Assembly: GCF_024139115.2 (NCBI RefSeq)
Contig: NC_085141.1
Span: forward strand, 168,263,494-168,327,493
Reading direction: 5' to 3'
DNA from: Armigeres subalbatus
Lineage: Eukaryota; Arthropoda; Insecta; Diptera; Culicidae
DNA length: 64,000 nt
Shown: positions 1 through 11,460 of the stretch, in pieces
How positions within the stretch are numbered: position 1 is the stretch's first letter
Layout of the letters: every line of letters begins with the position of its first letter
Notes under the pieces: generated by a model
Told to the model about the DNA's origin: nothing
Databases searched by the model: none
The model's input: only the letters and a program-made list of their open reading frames with translations
Translations under genes and position numbers: made by a program

Positions 1-595
1 TTTTTCACGGTTGAAATCCTTTAATTCCTCGGTTAACCATAATTAATTTACCTCGGTTAATTTTCTTTGATTTTTTGTGATTTTTTTTCATAGGGTTAAC
101 TCATAGTTTCATTGACGCTAAAGGTCGTAAATCGTGTAAAAAACCAACCGTGTTAAAAAGAACTGGGTGTAATATACTCTGGATAAAAAAAAGTTATTCA
201 CTTGCTTCGGAGTTTCCAATTCATGGCCAATAATGATGCTGGTCATGTGTTTACACTTTACAGTCAATTTATCCCTTAGAGCCTTCTTAACTCTTAAAGT
301 CTTAAGCGGTGCTTCCCCATGTCCTTAAACCTGGTTTGAGGAATAAGTGGAGGTTAAGAAATCGGTTATTAATAAAAGGCGCTGAAAAAAGACTTCAAAG
401 GGGCCCTAGGAATCCATAACACGGCTTTGCATCTTTGACAAAGTTATACTGATCTGATTCATATTTGGTTACATTTACACAAATAGGATAGAATAGTTAA
501 AGATACTTTTAGTTTTCTATTAGATATTTCAAACAAAATACTGAAGACGTTTTAAAGAAGAAAACTAAATACGTCGACAACAGAACGGGGTTATG
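1..595. other. AT-rich sequence, no gene seen
   Basis: No coding region or recognisable element was found here. The DNA is AT-rich with short T runs near the left edge. It ends where a tRNA-related SINE begins. Confidence 0.6.
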
Positions 596-876
596 TAGTA
601 AGCATTTCAAACAGCCATGCGAGCAAAGGCGTAGGATTGCCAATCCGGAGATAGCGAGTTCGATTCTTGGTCTGGTCAAGGATGTTTTCGGGTTGGAAAC
701 ATTCTCGACACCCTGGGCATAGTGTTTCCGTTTTCTTGCCACACAAGATACATACTCATGCAAAGGCGGACATAGAAAAGTTTTCAATTAATAACTGAGG
801 AAGTGCTAATATAATACTAAGTTGAAAAGCAGATCAAGTTCCAGTTGGAATATAGAACCATTGAAGAAGAAGAAGT
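596..876 (+). mobile_element. tRNA-related SINE, (GAA)n tail
   Basis: The head contains a box-B-like GAGTTCGATTCTTGG near 656-671, as expected of an RNA polymerase III SINE promoter. The body ends in a GAAGAAGAAGAAG tail at about 862-875. A second copy lies in the opposite orientation at 41032-41312 and shares head, body (including the CGACACCCTGGGCATAG-like segment) and tail. The long minus-strand reading frame across the head is incidental. I infer mobilisation by a LINE; the exact family name is uncertain, although Feilai-like tRNA SINEs of Aedes end the same way. Confidence 0.75.
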
Positions 877-1296
877 AAGCGTTAATAGAAAAATTTAGAT
901 AACATAAAGTTTTGAAAATAGTTTTATTATATAGTTCAGCGGCGCAGCCAAAATTTTTGAGAATATAAAGTGTGGTTTAAATTTAAAATTGGTTCAAAAT
1001 TCCGCGGAATTCCGTTAAATTTCGTGAGAAGCTAGTTTTTTTTAGCGAATTTTTTGTAATTTTACGAAACGAAACGAAATGAAGAAATCAGATTTCGCCA
1101 TGCTCAAATTCCGTGAAATTCCGCGGAATTTCGTTTCGAACCACCTGAAACGAAATTTTTCGAAATACCGCATATGCTTAAGTTTGGGCTCAAATAGTAA
1201 TTCCACTATATGTCAGCCGTTTTTATTACGATTTGAGCTCTTCGGGAATCATATGAAAGCCAATGAGTTTAACTTACTATCCAGATATAAAACGAG
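877..1296. other. unassigned AT-rich DNA
   Basis: This is intergenic DNA with a few CCGCGGAATTCCG-like short repeats and no supported gene. Its right end is the left copy of the 22-bp duplication that flanks the neighbouring retroposon. Confidence 0.5.
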
Positions 1297-1317
1297 TAGT
1301 TAGTTCAGCAAATAATA

Positions 1318-1345
1318 TAGCATAGCATAGCATAGCATAGCATAT
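1318..1345 (-). repeat. (ATGCT)n tail microsatellite
   Basis: Five to six tandem AGCAT pentamers on the plus strand form the 3' tail of the composite retroposon and directly abut the left TSD copy. Confidence 0.85.
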
Positions 1346-3138
1346 GTGATTGTACAAATCGTGGGTGGCTATACAATGCTCAATCCCCGCTTAACTCTTC
1401 AAAAGGACCCAAGCAACATTTCTTTCATGAATCAATTTGAATAGCGCAATCAACAGAACAATATGAAAGCTATTGATTGCAGTATTAAAATTAATTCATC
1501 AAAAAATGCTACACTTAGGTCCCTTTGAAAAGCTAAGCGAGAATTGAACAATCTACTGTATATTGTCGCAAATTGGTACTTGGGATTAGTACCTTTTCCT
1601 ATACAGTAGCAGTTGTATACCTGGCCACGTCCTTACAATCACGGAAGGAAGGGAAGGAATGTTAGTTCAACATCTACTAGTGAAGATGCAGGGAACCCAT
1701 ACTACCTTCATAAATGTCTCGGGAAGGAAAATTTGTGTTAGTGGGTAAGGTGAATAATAAAGAGCTCTATTCGACAATATAGAGCGTTTGTCAATAATAG
1801 TATATGCTGAAAAATTATTAAAATATATTCAATAATTTACTTAAGAACCTTCCAAAGGAGGACAAAGTAATATTATATACAAAACACGCACACTTATTCA
1901 CCGAACATTATAATCAGAACCAAAAACTCGGATTTTACGAATGCTCTAATTCCTACCTGTAACACGTCCGATCACGCACCAAATGTTTACTCACTCGGCC
2001 GCGCGAACTATCTGCAAAACACAAAATTTCAACAAATCGCGCGATCGTACTGCCGTCCGAAACAAGAGCCAGCACGCACTGAACTAATTAACTTTATTAC
2101 CGGCCGCGCAATGCAAAACACAAAATTTCAGCAAATCGCGCGATCGTTCTGCCGTCCGAAACAAGAGCCAACACGCACTGAACTAATTAACTTTATTACC
2201 GGCCGCGCAATGCAAAACACAAAATTTCGGCAAATCGCGCGATCGTTCTGCCGTCCGAAACAAAAGCCAACACGCACTGAACTAATTAACTTTATTACCA
2301 GCCGCGCAATGCAAAACACAAAATTTCGGCAAATCGCGCGATCGTTCTGCCGTCCGAAACAAGAGCCAACACGCACTGAACTAATTAACTTTATTACCGG
2401 CCGCGCAATGCAAAACACAAAATTTCGGCAAACCGCGCGATCGTACTGCCGTCCGAAACAAGAGCCAACACGCACTGAACTAATTAACTTTATTACCGGC
2501 CGCGCAATGCAAAACACAAAATTTCGGCAAATCGCACGATCGTTCTGCCGTCCGAAACAAGAGCCAACACGCACTGAACTAATTAACTTTATTACCGGCC
2601 GCGCAATGCAAAACACAAAATTTCGGCAAATCGCGCGATCGTTCTGCCGTCCGAAACAAGAGCCAACACGCACTGAACTAATTAACTTTATTACCGGCCG
2701 CGCAATGCAAAACACAAAATTTCGGCAAACCGCGCGATCGTACTGCCGTCCGAAACAAGAGCCAACACGCACTGAACTAATTAACTTTATTACCGGCCGC
2801 GCAATGCAAAACACAAAATTTCGGCAAACCGCGCGATCGTACTGCCGTCCGAAACAAGAGCCAACACGCACTGAACTAATTAACTTTATTACCGGCCGCG
2901 CAATGCAAAACACAAAATTTCGGCAAATCGCGCGATCGTTCTGCCGTCCGAAACAAGAGCCAACACGCACTGAACTAATTAACTTTATTACCGGCCGCGC
3001 AATGCAAAACACAAAATTTCGGCAAACCGCGCGATCGTACTGCCGTCCGAAACAAGAGCCAACACGCACTGAACTAATTAACTTTATTACCGGCCGCGCA
3101 ATGCAAAACACAAAATTTCGGCAAATCGCGCGATCGTT
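1319..3138 (-). mobile_element. composite retroposon with 99-bp repeat array, 22-bp TSD
   Basis: An exact 22-bp direct repeat at 1297-1318 and 3139-3160 flanks this segment and is best read as a target-site duplication. On the minus strand the element begins with a tandem array of 99-bp units (3137 down to 2012), continues through about 650 bp of non-coding body, and ends in an (ATGCT)n tail at 1319-1344, right against the duplication. Microsatellite tail plus long TSD indicate target-primed retrotransposition. Near the tail the body has a pyrimidine run and a CTAATCCCAAG segment that also occur in the SINEs at 23025-24067 and 55877-56170. No tRNA-like promoter is visible between array and tail, unlike the copy at 23025. 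It has no coding capacity and is therefore non-autonomous. Confidence 0.75.
2012..3137 (-). repeat. 99-bp minisatellite array, about 11.4 units
   Basis: Units begin with ATGCAAAACAC at 2111, 2210, 2309 and every 99 bp up to 3101, with a diverged first unit from about 2012. Units differ by a few substitutions (for example CGATCGTTC versus CGATCGTAC). Because 99 is divisible by three and the unit lacks stops in certain frames, both strands stay open for over 320 codons; this is not evidence of a protein. The reverse complement matches the 99-bp array at 23025-23450, so the two arrays are one family in opposite orientation. Confidence 0.95.
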
Positions 3139-3160
3139 TAGTTAGTTCAGCAAATAATAT

Positions 3161-5140
3161 TTTAAAAAATCGCAATATAGTGAAATTTGCCTCCAAATAT
3201 TTGAAAAAGTTACTATGATTTATCTTCTAATCAAATTTTCGCAAATACTTGTAATACAAGTGTTGCAACACATACCATGCAATAAAGATAGAATTATTGT
3301 GCTTCGTATGCTATTCATGAGCTAAAAATGGGCAAGTTATTAGTTATGAACAAATTCTTTATCTAATTCCAAGGGATGAACTCAAACTTTTGGCCGATGT
3401 GAGTCATACATGTTTCCCACTAGGCAGTAAATATAAACAAATCGAGATTTTTTCGCGATATTTTCAAAAATGATATAAAAAGAGCATGTATTCCGTTCCC
3501 ATACTAGCTTTAAAATTTCCTAGGCCCATTTTCGAAGAATTCAGGTTTAAAAAGTTATGTTAATTTTAGTTAAATTTGATTCAAATTGCAACACGTTTTT
3601 TTATAAGAATGTGTTCTGTTAAACATCTCAAGCTTAAAATCTACAAAAATTATCTTTTGACCATACAACTCGAGCTGAATAAAATAATGTTTTGCAACTA
3701 GTTGCACAAACTACTATCATATGAAAACAAATATACATTGGGAGAAGAAAGGATGGACAAACCAAGGAAAAATCTTCACGTAACTGATGTATTGCAACCA
3801 CTTAATGATTATACTGTAATCGATTGTTTATCAAAAAGAAAAACAATCGAAAAAGTTTTTATTCATTGTTCAGCACCGTACGTCCTAAAGTGAAACATTG
3901 TTGCGGAATAAAACACGTTGAAGTATTTTTTCGCACCCTTGTTCACAACCTTGTGTGAGTCATTTATAATACTTTTACCACTTTCAAATTCTGTAAACAA
4001 CCATTCAAAATGTAATTTGTCACGAAATAATGCCTGCTATCATCCCGGCATTATCTATTTTTTCCTTTTCGCAAGAAAGGCTTCCACTCTTTTATCACAC
4101 CACCATAAAATGCGACTTTTGTGGCTGTTTACACCTCTTCGATTGTCGTTCCCTCAATCGCTTCGATATAAACGGCTTCTTATCACATGTTTTATCCTTA
4201 TCATGTCCTTACGCGAGCGACTCAATTTGTGCCGGTTTGCTTTCATTCTACCTATCCCTCCGTCGTTTCCATCGCATCGGTACTGTTGTCATCCGAGCAC
4301 GTGTTCGACACCCATAGCAGTAAACGATTTCACATTCCGGGTGTCACTCGCGATGAATGCCGTCGTTATTATATCCGGCACACACATAATAGACTGCGTT
4401 ATTACTCCGTGCTCCTTACGAACATATGGCGAGATTGGCGCTAAGATTCCGCGCCAGGTTCCTGACTGACTGCGATGTGACATCTTCATGTAGGTCAGGT
4501 GAATGAAAGGAGGGGCAGCCGGATGTTCCACGTTATCCTTCAAACGGCAACGGCTCGCTTGTTTGTGAGTTCATCCATAACCATGTCGATGACCGACACG
4601 ACGACCGGCGGCGGTGCGGTGTCGGACGATGATGATAACCTATAACAGGATACGCATATTACTGCCAACAGCTGTAAATTGCCATCGTTACGGTGGATCG
4701 TTTCTTTTACATGATTAATCCGTTCGACCTAGGTACTAAAGATAAGGTCCCCAATAAAGGATGCTATAACAGTATAATTATCACCCAACTGCCAAGAGCA
4801 CGTGTGTTTCACAATAAATGGAACGTGACTTTTAGCGAATTTCCAGCAAACAGATAGGTAATTCTTTTATTTTCTTCGTCAGAGCATATAAATGTAGTTG
4901 TAACCCGTTATGCAGCTATGTTCTGGAAGTATTTTTAAAGTTTTATCATTCATTCTTTTTTTTTCTAAAGGTATTTAAGTTATGTGATGTTTTTTTCCTT
5001 TGAGGTTCTGGAACAATGGACAATAGCTAAGTTGTCGACAAATGAACATCAGCTTTGTCTTTAGTTGTTTCGATAAAAGACTTACAGATAAAATTTTCGG
5101 TCCAAACAATAGCTGCCCGGTAGCACTTAGTAAAAAATAA
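3161..5140. other. unassigned DNA with a GC-richer patch at 4030-4640
   Basis: No gene is supported. The patch at about 4030-4640 is richer in GC and shows several overlapping short open frames on both strands (the longest starts at 3918), none with a recognisable motif, signal or conserved spacing. It could be a remnant of a host exon or regulatory region, but nothing in the sequence shows this. Confidence 0.4.
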
Positions 5141-5256
5141 CTGATAAGAAAATTATTTTGAGCTTTTTAGTGGAATGTTTTCACCTGTCATAAGACGAGT
5201 TTATACAATCCCATTGAATTCCACCACTTAATTGTGTCTTGACAGATACGCATTAT
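5141..5256 (-). mobile_element. Penelope-like fragment, ribozyme-like core missing
   Basis: The segment shares GACGAGTTTATACAATCCCA and CCACTTAATTGT-type blocks with the inverted pair at 35012-35265 and with 38735-38890. It stops inside the block that carries the hammerhead-like core in those copies, so only the sequence 3' of the predicted cleavage position remains. Assignment to Penelope-like elements is inference from the motif in the longer copies. Confidence 0.5.
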
Positions 5257-5351
5257 ACAGGGGAAAAAATAACTGTTACACCACTTCGCATGTCAAACTC
5301 AAGAGTGCTCCATAACTACAGTCTGTTCCTTCTGTCTGTTCATTTAAAGGT

Positions 5352-5615
5352 CTTCTTTTTCTTACTTCTTATTAGCATTAGATTCCCTTCTAGGACATAG
5401 CCACCTCGCAGACTAGTGTTCATTTAGCACTTTCACAGTTATCAACTGCGAGTTTTTATGTCAAATTATCGATTTCGTATTTGTTTATCAACAAGCTAAC
5501 ACAATGATACTTTTATGTCCAGGGAAGTCGAGAAAATTTCCAATCCAACCCAGCCACCTTCAGCATGGAGTTGCTTTGTAGCCGCGCATCTTATCACACA
5601 GCTAATGAAGCCTTC
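5352..5615 (-). mobile_element. Feilai-type tRNA SINE with box B deleted
   Basis: Read on the minus strand, the element begins with a tRNA-like head (GATAAGATGCGCGGCTAC) and ends in a GAAGTAAGAAAAAGAAG-type tail. It aligns along its length with the SINE at 42730-43018. The box-B stretch (GGTTCGATTCCCGG in the other copy) is deleted here, so this copy could not drive its own polymerase III transcription. Confidence 0.75.
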
Positions 5616-6330
5616 CTCTCCACCACTATAACATATACACCCCATATTTTTAAGGATAACTTTTTTTCTATTGCACCGATCTCCACCATTTTTTTTTTCT
5701 AGATTCTGAAGATTGTTAATTCACAATGCTTAGAAAAATTTGGTCAGCCTACTTCATCCGTCCATTTATTTAAAAATAAATAAGTGGATAAATTTTGTTG
5801 TACGAGAAAGGCAAAAATGTTAAATTAGATAACTGTCATCGGTAGTCAGTAGCAGATATGCTGTTCTTCAGTTTGCGCTGGTGAAAACTGGCTGATCTGG
5901 TAGTTTTCATTAATAAAAACAGCATTTTCCTTACCGCGGGCGTCCTACCCCCAGTTCCCCTATCAGGGTTTCCTCATGTGGTGTCAGCTAGCAGCCTTGC
6001 ATCTATCTATGCAATTAAAAAACGTCGTCTGTCAGTTGTTAGCTAAGAAGCTGTACTAAAACAAATTAATCACTTTAAATTTTGATGATTTGTCTGAAAT
6101 CAATTGTCTTCCTGCCAAAAGAACCTCCACACTTACTCAAAAATAAGCTCTATTGTTATCTTCTGGGTACAATTATCATCGATTTGATATTATTTCATTA
6201 GGGTGCGAAACGTAACACCTCATTTAACTTTTTTCCCCAAATTACCATTTTCGATGGAAAATCGAGTCAATGTTTTGGTATGGCAAACTTAACGTTTCCA
6301 CGATACACGCGAGTTAATCCACTAAAATGT
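5616..6330. other. no gene seen
   Basis: This is unassigned AT-rich DNA. A TTGTTGTACGAGAAAGGCAA block near 5796-5816 recurs at about 59493 and, diverged, near 62683 next to the right-edge satellite, so at least part of it is repeat-derived. Confidence 0.45.
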
Positions 6331-6479
6331 AATTAGTGAAGGCATAAATTCATGTACTTGGGGACTGCTTTTTCTCCAGACCTAAATTCTCTATAAAATG
6401 TTTTTGGCATGATAATTCGCAATATATAGCATATCACTACGACGTAAGCAGCTTTCGTGAAGTTCAAGAAAGTGATCAA

Positions 6480-6835
6480 AATAGGAAACGAATTTCCCGA
6501 AGAATTTGCAAAGTATTTTCTGGGTCTAAAAATATTTCCTAAGAAAGAACGAAGTATTTTCTGAGAAAGTACCGAAAAAATTTTCCTAGAAATTTCTGAA
6601 GATTTTGCCGAGGATTTTTTAAAGAATTTTCGAGGAAGATCCATTTCTTAAGAAAATTCTTAGAATTTTCCGAACATATTCCAAATCGAGGAATTTAAAA
6701 AAAAAATCCATGGAAATTCCAAAAAAAAGGTAAGAATTTTTCAAGGAAATACCGAGAACTTTCACGAGGAAATTCCGAAGAACTTTCCGAAAAAGATCCG
6801 AAGGATTTTCCATAGAAATTACGAAAAATTGAACG
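6480..6835. repeat. degenerate GAAATTCCGAAGA-type repeat
   Basis: Short imperfect units of the form GAAAATTCCGAAGAACTTTCC follow one another without fixed length. Similar decayed sequence fills much of 39850-40990 and 41313-41760. The minus-strand open frames across it are low-complexity artefacts. Confidence 0.6.
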
Positions 6836-7377
6836 ATAGTGGACGTGAAAAATGTGACGTGATTAATGATAATTGAGAAATAAAAAGTATGAAATGAGAA
6901 GTGAGAACGAGAAAAAACAAGCCAAAAGTTAAAAGTGAGAAGTACGAAGTGAGAAAAGAGAAATAAAGAGTAAGCAATGATGAGTGAGAAGTGAGGAGTA
7001 AGATGTCCAACTTTTTACTTCTCGCTCCATATTTTACTTGTCATTTCTCACTTCATACTTCACACTTCTCATTTTGAACAGTGAGAGAAAAGAAGTGTGA
7101 GACAAGAAGATAGAAGGAAGAAATGAGACATCTCAATTCCCTCTCCTCATTTCTCTCTTTCTCACTCTGAGAAGTGAAAAATGCGAAGTGAGAAGTGAGA
7201 GGTGAAAAATCTCACTGCTGACTTCTCACTTTCCACTTTTTATTTCTCATTTCTCATTTCACATTTTTCACAGTGAAACGGAGCAGTGACAAATATAATG
7301 AGAAGTGAGACGTCTTATTTCTGACTTCTCGTTTTTCAGTTCTCACATCACTTTTCGCAGTAAGTATTAAGAAGTGT
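6836..7377. repeat. GAGAAGTGA low-complexity tract
   Basis: The tract is built from AGTGAGAAGTGAGAAATGAG-like words on one strand and TCTCACTTCTCA on the other, so it contains many short inverted repeats. The same word family, often with a GAGACGTCTC palindrome, recurs at 26335-26470, 36020-36123 and 36524-36735. Confidence 0.8.
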
Positions 7378-9572
7378 CCAAGTCCTGGTGTCAGGTGGGA
7401 CTTAAAACAGACCTGACACGACGGCCCTCCGACGAGACAGTAGGTTCGCGCAGTCCCAATAAGCCGCCTGGAAAACCAATAATTACGAGCAATGTAAGAG
7501 ATAATACGACTCGATATAATCGTCAATGACCTAGGCGACGAATAAAGGATCATGATTTGAAGCTTTGAACATGGAACTGCAAGTCGCTAGATCTCGCAGG
7601 TTGCGACAGGATGATCTACGATGAAGTACATCCCCGCAACTTCGACGTCATGGCGCTGCAGGAGATTTACTGGATAGGACAGAAAGTGTGGAAAACCTGG
7701 CAAAAAACAAAACACACAAATAAAAACTACAAAAGCTGTGGTCCACCAACGAGATGGGAACCGGCTTCGTAGTGCTGGGTAAGATGCGCAGCCAATCAAC
7801 GCAGGGATGTACAAGCTGAGCATAAAAGGCCGTTTCTTCAACTATAGCATCATCAACGTGCACTGCCCACACGAAGGAAATCCCGACGACGAGAAAGAAG
7901 CGTTCTACGCACAGCTGGAGCAGAGATACGATGGATGCTCAATGCGGGACGTCAAAATCGTCTTCGGTGACAAGAACGCACAGTACGGTCATCGGACCGG
8001 TTAGTCTGCACACCGTATCGAATGATAACGGCCAACGATGCATAAACTTTGCAGCCTCCCGCGGAATGGTAGTCCGAAGCACCTTCTTTCCCCTCAAAAA
8101 TATCCACAAGGCCACTTGGAGATCACCTAACCAAGAAACGGAAAATCAAATCGACCACGTTCTAAAGTAGAACAACAAAGCCCCTGGGGTTGACCAACTA
8201 CCAGAAGAGCTATTTAAACACGGTGGTGAGGCACTGGCTAGAGCGCTGCATTGGGTCATTCATTATCAAGATTTGGGGGGAGGAAGTTTTACCGCAGGAG
8301 TGGATGGAAGCTGTCGTGTGCCCCATTTACAGAAATAGGGCGATAAGCTGGATTGTAGCAACTACCGCGCAATCACATTGCCGAACGCTGCCTACAAGGT
8401 ACTCTCCGAAATTTTATGCCATTAACTAAGACCTATTGCTAGAGAGTTCGTGAGGCAGTACCAGGCTGGTTTTATGAGTGAACACTCCACCACGGGCCAG
8501 GTGTTCGCCATTCGCCAAGTACTGCAGAAATTTCGCGAATACAACGTGCCCACGCATCATCTATTCATCGACTTCAAAGCCGCATATGATACAATCGATC
8601 GGGACCATCTATGACAGCCAATGCATAAACACGGATTTCCGGATAAACTGACACGGTTGATCGAAGCAACGATGGATCGGGTGATGTGCGTAGTTAGAGT
8701 TTCAAGGGCATTCTAGAGTCCCTTATGAACGCGCAGAGGGTTACGGCAATGTAATGGTATTCCTTGTCTGCTATTCAACATCGCTTTGGAAGGGGTAATA
8801 CGAAGAGCAGGGATTAACACGAGTGGTATTTTTTTAATAAGTCCGTCCAGCTATTTGGTTTCGCCGACGACATAGATATTATGGCACGTAGCTTTGAGAA
8901 GATGGAGGAAGCCTACATCAGACTGAAGAGGGAATCCAAGCGGATCGGACTAGTCATCAACACGTCGAAGACGAAGTACATTAGAGGAAGAGGTTCAAGA
9001 GAAGACAATGTGAGCCACCCAACGGGAGTTTGCATCGGTTGGTAACGATATCGAGGTGGTAGAAGAATTTGTGTACTTGGGCTCACTGGTGACTGCCGAA
9101 AATGATACCGACAGAGAAATTCGGTAACGCATAGTGGCTGGAAATCGTACGTACTTTGGACTCCGCAAGACGCTCCGATCGAATAGAGTTCGCCGCCGTA
9201 CCAAACTCACAATCTACAAAACGCTCATGCTCGTAGAGGACCAACGCGCATTTGGAGTTTTGGAAAAGAAAGCGCTGCGTACCATCTATGGTGGTGTGCA
9301 GATGGCGGACGGTACGTGGAGGAGGCGAATGAACCACGGGTTGCATGAGCTGCTGGGAGAACCATCCATCGTTCACACCGCAAAATTCGGACGACTGCGG
9401 TGGGCCGGGCACTTAGCCAGAATGTCGGACTGTGACCCGGTGAAAATGGTTCTCGACAACGATTCGACGGGCACAAGAAGAGGTGCATAGCGGACAAGGT
9501 GGATCGATCAGGTGGAAGATGACTTGCGGACTCTCTGTAGACTGCGTGGTTGGCTGAATAAATAATAATAGT
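7378..9572 (+). pseudogene. RTE-clade (JAM1-like) LINE, inactive
   Basis: The element encoded an apurinic-type endonuclease and a reverse transcriptase for target-primed retrotransposition. The endonuclease N-terminus reads WNCKSLDLAGCDRMIYDEV from 7572, with the catalytic glutamate context ALQE following; INVHCPHE near 7850, a GDKNAQ version of the GDFNAQ motif near 7968, and QIDHVLK near 8150 follow in other frames. Reverse transcriptase pieces include APGVDQLPEELF near 8181, YQAGFMSEHST near 8460, FIDFKAAYDT near 8566 and FADDIDIM near 8862. The C-terminal part shows EFVYLGSLVT and RLRWAGHLARM (about 9390). Many frameshifts and stops, and a deletion between endonuclease and polymerase, make it dead. 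It ends near 9570 in AATAAATAATAATAG. JAM1/RTE assignment rests on motif style and is moderately sure. Confidence 0.85.
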
Positions 9573-10272
9573 AGTAAGAACAGTGGCTAAAATCGTGTTT
9601 TGAGTGTGTTTATTCAAGCAACAAGTTGGTGAACAAAGAAATGATATCGATTACAATAAAAACTAAATTCTGCGTTAGTGCTTACCGGAATTAACAATCG
9701 GTCTGAAGATACATTTTATTTTCTACGCGATTAAGGATGACGATGATAAATAATAGTTAAACAGTTTGAGGGTTCCATCACGCGGAATCTATGTTTGACT
9801 GATTCCCCAAGGCGAATCGAAACAATCTATGTTCAAAGATCGTGTGGAAAAACGCGAAACAAGCAATCTCTAGCGGAATACCGAAATTGTACAACCGATC
9901 GGAAAATCTACGCCCTCAGCTTCCAAACTTGGACGTACATGTTCATGATAGCATTAGAGGCGAAAGTATAGAATTGATAGTTCCGTTAGGATACGGCAGG
10001 CATGAAGAATGTTTTTATAGAAGTCGATTTGAAAGCGAGCGGAGGGCAATATTTGTGATGGCACATATCACACGACCGTCCTTCTGCCAAGCTCCCGTAT
10101 GAAGGGGGAGGGAAGAATATCAGTGTGGAAGCTGATATATCTCCACTGGCAAAAGGAAGGTGGTTTGACTTGCTCATATGCCATCGCGTGCGGAAGGATT
10201 TGCTATCGACGAGTACTGTCTCCAAATTTCTAATATGACATCAGTCTATTTATTTATTTATTAATTTTCGTC
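9573..10272. other. unassigned DNA with a dispersed repeat block
   Basis: No gene is supported; the open frame at 9842-10102 has no recognisable features. The block at about 10033-10126 (CGAGCGGAGGGCAATATTTG, then CGACCGTCCTTCTGCCAA and GGAGGGAA) recurs at 62538-62632 in the same orientation, so it belongs to an unnamed dispersed repeat. A (TTTA)n stretch lies at 10246-10262. Confidence 0.55.
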
Positions 10273-10678
10273 AACCGTCGTAGACTTTTTTTTTTTTTTA
10301 TCTTTCGTTTATTTGGAAGGCTCATTTGCCGTGAAGCGTTACGGAGCCGAAGTCAAGTTTAACAATACATTTCTTGATTCTTATACATAGTGTTAGTTTT
10401 GGGGAACCGAAAGACTCGCGGTTTAGTCGAGGTTAGGGAATACAATAATACAGTAGGAAAGGAAAGGATTTTAGGGTGCTTAAGTAATTACGATGCTGAT
10501 GTTCACAAAGTTGACATTCCTCACATTTTACATCTGTAACGGGACAAACAAACTTTTTGGGAGACAACGACGAGAGGAAGAAATACGGAAGGGATTAACG
10601 ACAGACATGGAAATGTACAACAAGAGGAAGACATTCGATATGGGGTACGACAGACAAGGGAATGGGCAGACAATGATT

Positions 10679-11460
10679 ACAGTTTTACATCAGCAACTTT
10701 CAAAAATTGGTGGACCAGGGACATGTACTCGAGATCAAGGCCCGACAACACTTCCCTAATAGGCTTTGGTTGTTTTCCTCTGACCCGGAGATGTTCAGTT
10801 AGCGCAGATCTGGGGCCACGATGCTCCTCGCACGCCCACACGACATGATCGATGTCCTGATAATCCTCGCCGCAAACACAGAGATTTCCTTCCGAGAGCC
10901 CCACTCTGAAAAGATGTGCATTTAGAGTGTAGTGATTGGACATTAGACGACACATGGTTCGAATGAAGTCTCGTCCCATATTCAATTTTTGAACCATGGA
11001 CGCTTCGACACCTGCGGGCGAATTGAATACAGCCATCTACCCAACTCCCCATTTGTCCATTTCTGTTGCCAGCTGTTCAAGGTTTCCTGACGAACTAATG
11101 TGAAAAATTCATCGAAGGTGATTTTCCGATCGTAAATATCACCTTCCATAGCGCCCACCTTAGCCAAAGAGTCCGCTTTCTCATTTCCCGGGATCGAGCA
11201 ATGAGAAGGGACCCAAGCCATGGTGATTGTGTAAGACCGTTGTGATAAGGCACTCAAAGCTTTCCGTATCCCATTTAGAAGATACGCTGAGTGCTTAACT
11301 GAGTTTCATTGACCGAACAGCCTCCAAGGAACTTAGACTGTCGGTGAAGATGAAAAGTGGTCAGGAGGAAGGGATGCGATTTGCTCGAGTGAATAGTGTA
11401 TAGCTGCTAGCTCAGCAGTATACACGGAACAAGGCTCTTTGAGCTTAAAGTAGGCGCTAT
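10679..11460 (-). pseudogene. I-clade ORF2, RNase H domain and C-terminus
   Basis: Minus-strand translation gives SVYTAELAAIHYSLEQI (near 11385-11435), FTDSLSSLEAVRS (near 11310-11350) and WVPSHCSIPGNEKADSLAK (near 11160-11220). These match the conserved acidic and histidine motifs of ribonuclease H type I, which degrades the RNA strand during element replication. A cysteine-rich tail follows (CVCGEDYQDIDHVVWACEEH near 10840-10880), typical of the end of I and R1-like ORF2 proteins. Frame changes near 11260 and 11040 break it. Confidence 0.85.

Noticed and set aside
2111..3145. 344-codon repetitive protein, with a 327-codon frame on the other strand
   Set aside because: Both frames are consequences of a 99-bp tandem repeat divisible by three; there is no start context, composition bias or conservation favouring protein.
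3918..4469. 183-codon open frame with hydrophobic segments
   Set aside because: It overlaps other frames on both strands, has no domain or motif and no recognisable codon bias.
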